From Oscillospiraceae bacterium (GTDB taxonomy: Bacteria > Bacillota > Clostridia > UMGS1810): DNA of 64,000 bases. Location of the stretch: contig SVJM01000005.1 of NCBI GenBank assembly GCA_015068975.1, forward strand, positions 22,450-86,449. The letters run 5' to 3'. Position 1 is the stretch's first letter. Every line of letters starts with the position of its first letter. The position numbers and the translations under genes are program-made. Of this stretch, positions 1 to 7,923 are shown piece after piece. The notes below the pieces were generated by a model, which was not told the DNA's origin, did not search any database, and saw only the letters and a program-made list of their open reading frames with translations.

Positions 1-336
1 GAATACACAGCAGCAAAAGAAGAACAGGCAAAGATGGAATCAAGAATCGCAGAGATTAAAAAAATTCTCGAAAATGTTGTTGTTATCGACGAAAAGAAAA
101 AAGGCAGAAAAAAAGTTGTTTCCATCGGTTCAACAGTTGTTGTACACGACTATACTTTTGATGAAGATGTAACATATACAATCGTAGGCAGTATGGAATC
201 AAACCCTGCAGAGTTTAAGATTTCTGACGAATCACCTATAGGCAAGGCTCTTCTCGGCACAAAACCCGGTGACGAACTGGAAGTAGAATGTCCGGGAGAA
301 ATCGTTAAGCTTAAAGTGCTTGAGCTTAAGAAATAA
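1..336 (+). CDS. greA: Transcription elongation factor GreA (3' part, truncated by window start)
   Basis: GreA rescues backtracked RNA polymerase by stimulating transcript cleavage in the secondary channel. The open frame runs from base 1, so the N-terminal coiled coil is mostly outside the window. What is visible is the end of the coiled coil (AAKEEQAKMESRIAEIK) followed by the FKBP-like C-terminal domain with the family signature SPIGKALLG and the final V-x-V-L-E-L stretch. An internal ATG at 34 is not a likely start. It ends 64 bases before lysS, the greA-lysS order seen in many Clostridia, and the two are probably co-transcribed. Confidence 0.93.
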   Translation, partial: EYTAAKEEQAKMESRIAEIKKILENVVVIDEKKKGRKKVVSIGSTVVVHDYTFDEDVTYTIVGSMESNPAEFKISDESPIGKALLGTKPGDELEVECPGEIVKLKVLELKK

Positions 337-400
337 TACAAATAAATAAGACAAAATACCGTATCATACATATTAAGATGCGGCGAAAGGATTGATACAC

Positions 401-1963
401 ATGGCAGAAAATAATATGCCAAATGGCACAGAAATGGAGCGCAGCGAGATTATTCAGGTGCGTCACGATAAGCTTAATGAGCTAAAAAGTCAGGGCTTAG
501 ATCCATTTGAAGTGACTAAGTATGAAAGAACACACACTTCATCACAGATCAAGGATAACTACACAGAAGAAGACCGTGAGATCACAAAGAGAGGCTCTGA
601 AGAAACAGAAATCATCAAAGCTAAGATTTCCTCTCTCGACGGCGAAAATGTAGTCGTAGCAGGTAGAATTATGTCCAAACGTGGAATGGGTAAGGTAGGG
701 TTTATCCACCTTGCAGATATGGAAGGACAGATTCAGATTTTCGTAAAGAAGGATATCCTTGGCGAAGAAGAATATAATCGTTTCAAAAAGCTTGATATCG
801 GTGATATCATCGGGGCTGAAGGGGAAGTATTTACCACACAGACAGGAGAAATCTCCATAAGAGTAAACAAAATTACTTTACTTTCTAAGTCCCTTATGCC
901 ACTTCCTGAGAAATTCCATGGAATGACAAATACAGACTTAAGATATCGTCAGAGATATGTGGATCTTATTATGAATGCAGAAGTAAAGGATACCTTTATC
1001 AAACGTTCAAAGATTATCTCCACTATCAGAAAGTATCTTGATGGAGAAGGATTTTTGGAAGTAGAAACACCAATGCTTGTTTCAAATGCAGGTGGTGCAG
1101 CAGCAAGACCTTTTGAAACACATTTCAATGCATTGGATGAAGATTTCAAGCTTCGTATTTCTCTTGAACTTTACTTAAAACGTCTTATCGTAGGCGGACT
1201 TGAGAGAGTATACGAAATCGGCAGAGTATTCCGTAATGAAGGACTTGACACACGTCACAATCCTGAGTTTACACTTATGGAGCTTTATCAGGCATATACA
1301 GATTATCATGGTATGATGGATCTTACAGAAAATCTCTACCGTCACGTTGCACAGGAAGTACTTGGTACTACTAAGATTGTATACAACGGTATAGAAATGG
1401 ATCTTGGTAAACCGTTTGAAAGAATCACAATGCTTGATGCGGTTAAGAAATATGCAGGAGTTGACTTCAACGAAATCAATTCCATAGAAGAAGCAAAGAA
1501 GGTTGCTGACGAACACCATGTAGAATACGAAGACCATTACAAGAAGGGCGATATCCTCAATGCATTCTTCGAAGAATTTGTTGAAGATCATCTTATTCAG
1601 CCTACATTTGTTATGGATCATCCTATTGAGATTTCACCACTTACCAAGAAAAAACCGGGAAATCCTGATTATGTAGAAAGATTTGAATTCTTTATGAATG
1701 GTTGGGAAATGGCAAATGCTTATTCTGAGCTTAATGACCCAATCGACCAGAGAGAAAGATTCAAAGCACAGGAAGAGCTTCTCTCCCTTGGTAATGAAGA
1801 AGCAAATACAACAGACGAAGACTTTATGAACGCTCTCGAAATCGGTATGCCTCCTACAGGTGGTATCGGATTTGGTATTGACCGTATGTGTATGCTTCTT
1901 ACAGATGCTCAGGCTATCAGAGATGTATTGTTGTTCCCAACAATGAAGACGCTTGATAAATAA
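401..1963 (+). CDS. lysS: Lysyl-tRNA synthetase, class II
   Basis: Charges tRNA-Lys with lysine using ATP in the cytoplasm. An N-terminal OB-fold anticodon-binding domain (roughly residues 75-180, VVVAGRIMSKRGMGKVGFIH) is followed by the class II catalytic core: motif 2 around RVYEIGRVFRNEGLDTRHNP and motif 3 GIGFGIDRMCMLL near the C terminus. About 520 residues is slightly longer than the usual 490-500, because of an N-terminal extension. I place the start at ATG 401, ten bases after GAAAGG at 385-390; a TTG at 392 is in frame but too close to that ribosome site. It lies downstream of greA, and its 3' end borders the accessory insert. Confidence 0.95.
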   Translation: MAENNMPNGTEMERSEIIQVRHDKLNELKSQGLDPFEVTKYERTHTSSQIKDNYTEEDREITKRGSEETEIIKAKISSLDGENVVVAGRIMSKRGMGKVGFIHLADMEGQIQIFVKKDILGEEEYNRFKKLDIGDIIGAEGEVFTTQTGEISIRVNKITLLSKSLMPLPEKFHGMTNTDLRYRQRYVDLIMNAEVKDTFIKRSKIISTIRKYLDGEGFLEVETPMLVSNAGGAAARPFETHFNALDEDFKLRISLELYLKRLIVGGLERVYEIGRVFRNEGLDTRHNPEFTLMELYQAYTDYHGMMDLTENLYRHVAQEVLGTTKIVYNGIEMDLGKPFERITMLDAVKKYAGVDFNEINSIEEAKKVADEHHVEYEDHYKKGDILNAFFEEFVEDHLIQPTFVMDHPIEISPLTKKKPGNPDYVERFEFFMNGWEMANAYSELNDPIDQRERFKAQEELLSLGNEEANTTDEDFMNALEIGMPPTGGIGFGIDRMCMLLTDAQAIRDVLLFPTMKTLDK

Positions 1964-2063
1964 AACACCGCGTTTTCAAGGGTTTACGGGTAACAGAAAC
2001 TAAAATTTACCCACATTTTACCCATTTTAACAAATTGAAAACCGACTATATGACACAAATTAG
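1964..2063. other. Possible insertion boundary after lysS
   Basis: This 100-base stretch between the lysS stop and the first island terminator holds short direct repeats of the form TTTACCCA (near 2007 and 2018) and an inverted ACGGGTAA further left. Base composition becomes clearly more AT-rich just after it. Clustered short repeats beside a housekeeping 3' end are typical of recombinase arm or attachment sites, but no integrase and no second copy of the lysS 3' end were found in the window. The role is therefore inference. Confidence 0.25.
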
Positions 2064-2094
2064 ACCCCATCATTGCGTATTGCAAAGGTGGGGT
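2064..2094 (+). terminator. Terminator-like hairpin upstream of the accessory operon
   Basis: ACCCCATC (2064-2071) pairs with GGTGGGGT (2087-2094), eight pairs with one G-T, followed by TTAATTT. It could end lysS transcription and insulate the following insert. Confidence 0.6.
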
Positions 2095-2168
2095 TAATTT
2101 ATCATTATAATACTATAGAAATAACTTTATATTTGTGGTACAATATTACATAGAGGTGAAATCGTTAT

Positions 2169-2492
2169 ATGCTTTTTCCAAAACAAGATGAATGCATAAA
2201 TAAAATAATTGAATTCCTCCCCCAAAACACAATAAATTATATTTTTCTCATTGGTTCATTTGCTAAAAATGAAAACAATGAAAATTCTGATATTGATTTA
2301 TTGGTTGTTTCAGATGTATTTAAAACTATTAATGGATATTTGCGCCAAAAAATTATCAAAACAACTTTTGATGAAGTACAACAAAAATTTGATATAATAT
2401 GCTTGACTAATGAAGAGTTTAACAGATATAAGCAGAGTAATGCTTACAACGATGAATACTTAAGACTAATTTTTAGAGGTGACACTTTATGA
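2169..2492 (+). CDS. Minimal nucleotidyltransferase (MNT-type)
   Basis: A 107-residue protein with the pol-beta superfamily signature: G29-S30 followed by D41-x-D43 (GSFAKNENNENSDIDLLVV), the residues that in characterised MNT proteins bind the nucleotide and metal. A third acidic residue is likely in the FDIICL strand near residue 75. Known MNT proteins transfer AMP to protein or tRNA partners, most famously to HEPN toxins; the target here is unknown. A good ribosome site AGAGGTGA precedes ATG 2169, and TACAAT at 2139-2144 could be its -10. It overlaps the next gene by ATGA, so the two are translationally coupled. Strongly AT-rich compared with lysS. Confidence 0.8.
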   Translation: MLFPKQDECINKIIEFLPQNTINYIFLIGSFAKNENNENSDIDLLVVSDVFKTINGYLRQKIIKTTFDEVQQKFDIICLTNEEFNRYKQSNAYNDEYLRLIFRGDTL

Positions 2493-3913
2493 AAAATGAC
2501 TTAATTAATAATGTCAATAAACTAATAACAAAAGCTGAATTTTTGTTAAAGCAAAAAAGTTCGTATAATACTCGCAGAGAATTGAGCGAAACATATTTAT
2601 CGCTAAATATTTTACATAAAAATTTTAATCTAGAACCTATTTCAAAAACTGCATTGGAATATCTAATGAATAGAATTGTTCAAAAAATTTGCTACGAATA
2701 CTATTTTCAATTCTATATGGGGTTTTATTACTTACCCCAAAAGGTTTTTGACAAAGAAGCAGAAGAATTGTCTAATGGGATTTTTCAAGCGAATATCAAT
2801 ATTTCTTGTTTTAGATGCTTGATTCACGCAAGTGATATGATAAACATTTCTTTGGATACATCAACTAATACTTACTTTTTTACTAGAGGAGACAAGATAA
2901 CTACAGCGATTAAAAATTTTATGTCACATCCCTTTGATTTTGATGTTTCGTCAATGGTTTATTTAGCATTAAATTACTATCAAGCACTATGTGAATATGA
3001 AAACTGTTCAGATACAACATATAAACATCATTTGCCTGAGTTAAAACAGGAGTATGAAGCATTATTTGATTTAATGATAAAAAATGATACTTTTTGTGAT
3101 GCCATAAAAACAAACAATCAGTTATTAGGTTTTTGGTGTTCAATCGTCCCCGATAAACTTATCTTAGAATACACTCCTAGCATATCATCAAGGGTATTCA
3201 ATACAAGATCTCGCTGGATTTTGTACTCTTATTTTGGCACTAATACAGATAGTGCCAATAGAACTTTTGAGGATATGTACGATAAAGTATTAGAGCAGCC
3301 AATAGAAAATACGATAGATACATCTCTAATTGTAAGATTGCTATGTCTTTCGTTAATATACAAAAATGATATTGATATTACAGAATTTGAGCTAATTCAT
3401 ATACAGTCCGATAATGAAAAATGTGTGCAATATCCATTAAGTCACTTTTTTAAAAATTATAATAACTTATCCCAACATGATTGTACAGATGAGGATTTAG
3501 ATGCACTAATGTTACTAGATGATTCAGCATTGCGACATAAAGTGGCTGCGTGTATGCAAAATGTTGATGGGAACGAACTTGAGAGACAAATATCAAAACC
3601 TCATGGAGCTCTTGAGATTTCTGATTTGGATATAAAATTCTTTGAAGAAAGTCAGCTAAAATATTTGTGTATGCCATTTAAAACTGGGCGTGAAATCTCA
3701 CGGACTATGGATGAATCATATATGTATCAATTGCTAAAACCATTTTCTCATTTTGGAGATAACTGTTTTGTAGTTTTAATTACAGCAAGAAAATGTAGTC
3801 AAGGTTTAGAAACTTATATTCAACGAATGAGCATTAAACAACCTTCTTGGAGAATAGATGTCATACAACATGAACAGCTTTGTAAACTGTTAAAGGCCAA
3901 TTCCCAAATATAA
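2489..3913 (+). CDS. Uncharacterised 474-residue partner of the nucleotidyltransferase
   Basis: Not assigned to a named family. The N-terminal two thirds look mostly helical, with no membrane segments or signal peptide. The last ~95 residues form a separate-looking domain with an alternating hydrophobic strand pattern: KYLCMPFKTGREI, then DNCFVVLITARKCSQ, then RIDVIQHEQLCKLL. This layout is reminiscent of small restriction-endonuclease-like alpha/beta domains, but I cannot see a complete D...ExK set, so that reading is tentative. It is not a short HEPN protein, the usual MNT partner, and no convincing R-x4-6-H motif was seen. The start ATG lies within the stop of the upstream gene (ATGA), implying a two-gene module in which the MNT enzyme may modify or restrain this protein. 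Confidence 0.6.
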   Translation: MKNDLINNVNKLITKAEFLLKQKSSYNTRRELSETYLSLNILHKNFNLEPISKTALEYLMNRIVQKICYEYYFQFYMGFYYLPQKVFDKEAEELSNGIFQANINISCFRCLIHASDMINISLDTSTNTYFFTRGDKITTAIKNFMSHPFDFDVSSMVYLALNYYQALCEYENCSDTTYKHHLPELKQEYEALFDLMIKNDTFCDAIKTNNQLLGFWCSIVPDKLILEYTPSISSRVFNTRSRWILYSYFGTNTDSANRTFEDMYDKVLEQPIENTIDTSLIVRLLCLSLIYKNDIDITEFELIHIQSDNEKCVQYPLSHFFKNYNNLSQHDCTDEDLDALMLLDDSALRHKVAACMQNVDGNELERQISKPHGALEISDLDIKFFEESQLKYLCMPFKTGREISRTMDESYMYQLLKPFSHFGDNCFVVLITARKCSQGLETYIQRMSIKQPSWRIDVIQHEQLCKLLKANSQI

Positions 3914-3984
3914 TGACAACTCTATATTGGCTATGCTGTAATCGTAATTATTTAAAATTGGTTTATATAAGAAGGTGATATCAT

Positions 3985-4929
3985 ATGAAGTATAAAAGCA
4001 GCGTTATTTGCCCCACTAGTTGGGAAATAGAAATGGATTTAATACAAAATATGAAAGACCAGTTAAAAGAACGCTTGACTAAAGCCGGGATAAAAACTGT
4101 TTCAGATAACCCTTTATATGACTTTTTCAATTTTAAAAAGCGATATATTGCTCCAAAACCAAGAATAATAAAAAAATCAAAAGAATTTATTTGTCCTACT
4201 GGATATGAATTGGCACTTGATGAAATAGAAGAAAAAATTCTTAACGGTAGTAATTTGAGTCCATATTTAAGCAAGGAAATAAAAGATGCCGGATATAATG
4301 ATGATATTTTAAACGATTGGAATATCCATCATTTACACTTATCAAGAAGAATGGGAAAAGACGGATTTGTTCAGCGTAGCAACTATCAATTATTCATCTT
4401 TATTACAGATGATATCTGTCATCTAATACAAATATATCCACACAACAAACCGCATCTATACTCTACACAAGAAATGATAAAAATTATTGATAAAAACTGG
4501 CCTGACTTGTTAAAAAGGAACTTGATAAAAGGAGATTTAACGGTCTCAGTAAATGATGCAGAATATGATGAATTAAGAAAAGCTCATATTACAACCTTCG
4601 TACAGACCGAACCAAACAGAATATTTGGTGTAATTGGTGGCGGATACATGAGCAATGGATACTCTCAATCAGCATTGTCTGCAAGTGACTTTTGGCACAA
4701 TATCTGCCGTAAAATCGAAAAAGATATCATTAACCAGTCTATTTCTTGGATAATAGACGCAATATATCAAGTTAGAGATAAATGCAACTGTAATTTAAAA
4801 ATAAAACTTTTATTTTTTAAAACTGAGAATGATGTAGTTCTTTTTGAAACAACAAATAATGTAATAATTGAAATAAATTATACCGAAGGTTACATCAGGG
4901 TTTGTGATCCTATGGAATTTTTCCGTTAG
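3985..4929 (+). CDS. Uncharacterised protein with duplicated ICPT motif
   Basis: A 314-residue soluble protein that I do not recognise. It starts at ATG 3985, six bases after AAGGTGAT. Two short similar segments occur in the N-terminal part: ICPTSWEIEMDLI (residues 8-20) and ICPTGYELALDEI (69-81), each followed by a helix, suggesting an internal duplication. A motif DWNIHHLHLS lies at 111-120, followed by a strand-rich region (NYQLFIFITDDICHLIQIYPH) and a glycine-rich patch VIGGGYMSNGYS. The clustered histidines could be catalytic or metal-binding. It sits 71 bases after the MNT pair and 66 bases before the KAP NTPase, same strand, so it probably belongs to the same accessory unit. Confidence 0.55.
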   Translation: MKYKSSVICPTSWEIEMDLIQNMKDQLKERLTKAGIKTVSDNPLYDFFNFKKRYIAPKPRIIKKSKEFICPTGYELALDEIEEKILNGSNLSPYLSKEIKDAGYNDDILNDWNIHHLHLSRRMGKDGFVQRSNYQLFIFITDDICHLIQIYPHNKPHLYSTQEMIKIIDKNWPDLLKRNLIKGDLTVSVNDAEYDELRKAHITTFVQTEPNRIFGVIGGGYMSNGYSQSALSASDFWHNICRKIEKDIINQSISWIIDAIYQVRDKCNCNLKIKLLFFKTENDVVLFETTNNVIIEINYTEGYIRVCDPMEFFR

Positions 4930-4995
4930 ATATAAGAACAATTAGTTATAGTAGTATTTTACATATAAAAAACCAATGAAAAGGGAGTGAAACAA

Positions 4996-6777
4996 ATGAA
5001 TGTCCGTAACGAAATGGAAAACTATATATCTACAAATGAAAACAATGGCGCATTACTTATAACAGGAAAATGGGGATGCGGAAAAACATATCTTTTAAAA
5101 CAAATCGCAGATGATTTAAATGCTAATAGCAACAATTTAATTGTTATCATATCATTATTTGGAATAGATAAAATCGATAGTTTTCATCAGGCGGTAAAAG
5201 AAAGTGTATTTTTTGCAAAAGGTTTTGAAGAACATGGTGAAATTGTGAAAAATGCCTTTTCTAAGTTTAAAGATAAAGCAACGCCCTTAATAAATGCCCT
5301 GTCTGAATATTCTAAAATTGCAAAAGGCGTTAATACTGCCCTAACCATAAATTGGCAAGATTTTTTCACTGTTGAAAAAGAAGTTCAATGCAAATGCGGT
5401 AAAGAGAAGGTAAACAAGAAATTAGTTTTAATTTTCGATGATTTTGAAAGAGCCGAATTCGATGGTGTTAAATTAATGGGTGCCATCAATGAATATTGCG
5501 AAAATAAAGAAATTAAAGTAATTATAGTTGCTGATGAAAACCATATTAATAACAATAAGTATTTAGAATTTAAGGAAAAACTAATATCAAGAACTATTAA
5601 GTTAGTTCCAGATTATGATAATACTATCAGTTCAATTATAAATAACTATAAAGAATATGCGACAGGGTATCGTGATTTCTTATTACAAAACATAGAAATT
5701 ATACAGAAGCTATTTAAAGAAAGCGGGACGGAAAATCTGCGTTCTCTAAAATCATTACTCTTGGATTTTGAACGAGTATACTCCACTTGGTTAAAGACTG
5801 ATGTTTCACAGAAGTTCTTACCTAAAGTTTTGTATATATTTGGTGCTATGTTATTTACTGCTAAAGCAGGTGATTACACAGAAGATGAAAAATATGGAGA
5901 TATGTTTTTAGATTCGAAATTAAGTAAAAAATACAAGGAATGGGAAGGGTGTTATAAACTCAGTTCACTAAAAAACTGGATTGTTGCTGGCTTATGGAAC
6001 AAGATGGATTTTATAGAAGAAGTTAATATGAAATTCAATATACAAGAAATGAGGGACGATGAAAAATTCACAAGATATATCTTTTGGGATTTAGATCAAG
6101 ATTTAATTAATAAGGGTATGCCAGTAGCCGTTAACAAAGCCTATGACGGAGAATTATGTTGTGATGACCTTATTGGACTGTTGCAAAAAATCAAAGCTAT
6201 GAAAAAATATGATATTCCCCTTCCTTGCGATGTAGATTACTCAAAAATATCTGACGGATTTGATAAAAGAAAACAAAAAATTATATCTAATGAAGTTACC
6301 GAACCCAAAAGACGAACATTTTCCGAAAAGCACCAAGTTGAAGAAGAAGCTTACCCGTTATATCAAAAAATAGAGAAATTAGATAATCAATTAATACCTA
6401 TAAGGAATAAAAAAGCGTTAATTGATTATTTGAATACCTCTCAAAAACCTTCTTACCATTTTGAAGGAATGGTTATTGGCTCATTTGATTCAGAACTGAT
6501 GAAGTTATGTTTTGAAAAGTATTGTTCAGCTAATAATGCAGAAAAACGTGAGTTAGCAAGACTTGTTATTGGATTGGGTTTTACAGATAATTTCTATATA
6601 AATTTGGATGAATTTAATGAAACTATAAAAAGCCTATTAGAGTTAAAGGAAAAGTTAAAAAAATATAAATTATCTTTAAACGACTATATTACAATTACTA
6701 ATGTAAATGAATATATAAAGGAAATTGAAAAGTTAATCAATAATGTAAATGATTGTATATCATTAATCAAAAAATAA
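4996..6777 (+). CDS. KAP-like P-loop NTPase
   Basis: A 593-residue STAND/KAP-type NTPase. Walker A is G24-KWGCGKT-31, and Walker B is LVLIFDDFERA with D148-D149 as the acidic pair; GxWGxGKT plus FDDFER is the form seen in the KAP group (PifA, Kidins220), some of whose members block phage growth. The C-terminal ~300 residues are helical, lysine- and glutamate-rich, without recognisable domains. No transmembrane helices are obvious inside the NTPase domain, unlike many KAP proteins. I start at ATG 4996, eight bases after AGGGAG; GTG 4987 overlaps the ribosome site. Context (MNT pair, unknown protein) supports a defence or conflict role, but this is inferred. Confidence 0.75.
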   Translation: MNVRNEMENYISTNENNGALLITGKWGCGKTYLLKQIADDLNANSNNLIVIISLFGIDKIDSFHQAVKESVFFAKGFEEHGEIVKNAFSKFKDKATPLINALSEYSKIAKGVNTALTINWQDFFTVEKEVQCKCGKEKVNKKLVLIFDDFERAEFDGVKLMGAINEYCENKEIKVIIVADENHINNNKYLEFKEKLISRTIKLVPDYDNTISSIINNYKEYATGYRDFLLQNIEIIQKLFKESGTENLRSLKSLLLDFERVYSTWLKTDVSQKFLPKVLYIFGAMLFTAKAGDYTEDEKYGDMFLDSKLSKKYKEWEGCYKLSSLKNWIVAGLWNKMDFIEEVNMKFNIQEMRDDEKFTRYIFWDLDQDLINKGMPVAVNKAYDGELCCDDLIGLLQKIKAMKKYDIPLPCDVDYSKISDGFDKRKQKIISNEVTEPKRRTFSEKHQVEEEAYPLYQKIEKLDNQLIPIRNKKALIDYLNTSQKPSYHFEGMVIGSFDSELMKLCFEKYCSANNAEKRELARLVIGLGFTDNFYINLDEFNETIKSLLELKEKLKKYKLSLNDYITITNVNEYIKEIEKLINNVNDCISLIKK

Positions 6778-6783
6778 TTTTTT

Positions 6784-6821
6784 AAACTGTAATATCGGCG
6801 GAAAGACTGATATTACAGTTT
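6784..6821 (+). terminator. Rho-independent terminator after the KAP gene
   Basis: A perfect 13-bp stem: 6784-6796 (AAACTGTAATATC) with 6809-6821, 12-base loop, followed by TTCTTTTT. It ends the island operon and separates it from the RNA gene that follows. Confidence 0.9.
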
Positions 6822-6859
6822 TTCTTTTTATGCAAAAAAGAGAAAAATGTCAAAAGCGA

Positions 6860-6888
6860 TTGTAAATAATAAAAAAGTGTGTTATAAT
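6860..6888 (+). promoter_or_regulatory. Sigma-A promoter of the structured RNA
   Basis: TTGTAA at 6860-6865, a 17-base spacer, and a consensus TATAAT at 6883-6888. The predicted transcription start, near 6895, falls on the first base of the closing stem of the RNA below. Confidence 0.8.
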
Positions 6889-6894
6889 ATGTAC

Positions 6895-7100
6895 GCTACA
6901 AACTTATAATCTACAATAGGATATTTATAATCAAATTTCAACAATCGGGGTACACTCTTTGTGAAGAGCGTACACTTCGATTATCATACAACCCGAAAGT
7001 TGAAATTATGATTATAAGTGTGTAGCAACCTTTAACATCGAAGTCACTGCGTTTTTCAGGTGCGTGGCTCTGTGTAAAGGTGCTGCGCACTTTTTTATTT
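6895..7100 (+). ncRNA. Compact structured noncoding RNA, ~205 nt, family not identified
   Basis: No reading frame is evident, but the region folds compactly by eye. P1: 6895-6911 with 7010-7026, 16 of 17 pairs. P2: 6934-6942 (AATTTCAAC) with 6999-7007, perfect. Inside P2: 6943-6947 with 6978-6982, GTAC 6950-6953 with 6970-6973, and CTCTT 6955-6959 with AAGAG 6964-6968 closed by a UGUG loop. GGG at 6947-6950 could pair with CCC at 6992-6994 as a pseudoknot. P3: CCTTTA 7029-7034 with TAAAGG 7075-7080. P4: AGTCAC 7042-7047 with GTGGCT 7064-7069. A short hairpin GTGC-TGC-GCAC (7080-7090) and TTTTTTATTT end it. Size and shape recall stable orphan RNAs such as the raiA motif, but I cannot confirm membership. 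Confidence 0.7.
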
Positions 7101-7188
7101 GGAAAATATAAAGAGGAAAGGAGTTTAAACAGTAATCATCCATTTAGAAAGTGCAAGTAGATTTATTTTTAAGAAAAGAGGAAAACCT

Positions 7189-7923
7189 ATGAAAAAATTT
7201 TTAACTTTATTTTTGGTAATAACTATGTTGTTTTCTCTGTCTGCTTGCGGAGAAAAAACATCAAATGATACTGTTTCAAACTCAAAATCTGTTTCAAAAG
7301 CTATTACTAAAGCAGACACCATTGAAGAACTTGACGAATTAGTTTTGAAAGATGTTACAGACACAATTACAACACTTACTACAGAATTTGAAAAGTTATC
7401 TACTGATATTGCTACATATGACAAGTATAAAACTGACATTAACAAGGTTAAGGAATTTTATGATAAAGTCCAAAATGATACTAAACTCTTGTGTATCAGA
7501 TTACGAGAATATAGCTCAGCATATGCAGAATTAATTTTATCTTCTGACAAGTCATTTGATGATAAATATGACGAGTTTGATGCCCTTTACGATTCGGTGT
7601 ATGAGGACGCTCGTGACGAAATATATGATGAAATTTACGATGGTATTCTTGATGATATGTACGATGGTTTTTATGATGGCATTTTAGACGATGCTTATGA
7701 TAATATTCCTTATGATGAATGGTCTGATGCTCGTTCTGACGAATACGATTTGTGGTCTGATACCCGTTCAGAAGTATATGATATATGGTCGGATGCAGGT
7801 TCTGACATATATGATTTTTGGTCTGATATGAGAGGCGAGATGTGGGATAAAGATATAGAAAAAGCCAAGAAAAAACTTCAAGAGTTCATAGCTGATATTG
7901 AAATTTTATATGGAAAATCATAA
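7189..7923 (+). CDS. Repeat-rich acidic lipoprotein (N-terminal part; possible broken gene)
   Basis: A lipoprotein signal with lipobox LSAC at Cys20 predicts anchoring to the outer face of the membrane. After a helical segment (residues ~40-120) comes a striking acidic-aromatic repeat region (~130-225): units like YDEIYDGILDD, then WSDARSDEYDL, WSDTRSEVYDI, WSDAGSDIYDF, an 11-residue period. Similar WSD-R-S-x-x-YD repeats occur in lipoproteins of gut Firmicutes with no known function. A ribosome site AGAGGA sits seven bases before ATG. The frame stops at TAA 7921-7923 but continues open for another 112 codons (next entry), so this may be half of a disrupted protein. Confidence 0.7.
   Translation: MKKFLTLFLVITMLFSLSACGEKTSNDTVSNSKSVSKAITKADTIEELDELVLKDVTDTITTLTTEFEKLSTDIATYDKYKTDINKVKEFYDKVQNDTKLLCIRLREYSSAYAELILSSDKSFDDKYDEFDALYDSVYEDARDEIYDEIYDGILDDMYDGFYDGILDDAYDNIPYDEWSDARSDEYDLWSDTRSEVYDIWSDAGSDIYDFWSDMRGEMWDKDIEKAKKKLQEFIADIEILYGKS

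Noticed and set aside
2489..3913. Classical HEPN toxin partner of the MNT protein
   Set aside because: The protein is several times longer than HEPN toxins and I could not find a convincing R-x4-6-H motif.
6895..7100. 6S RNA
   Set aside because: The fold has two multi-branched domains and lacks the long rod with a central open bubble expected for 6S RNA.
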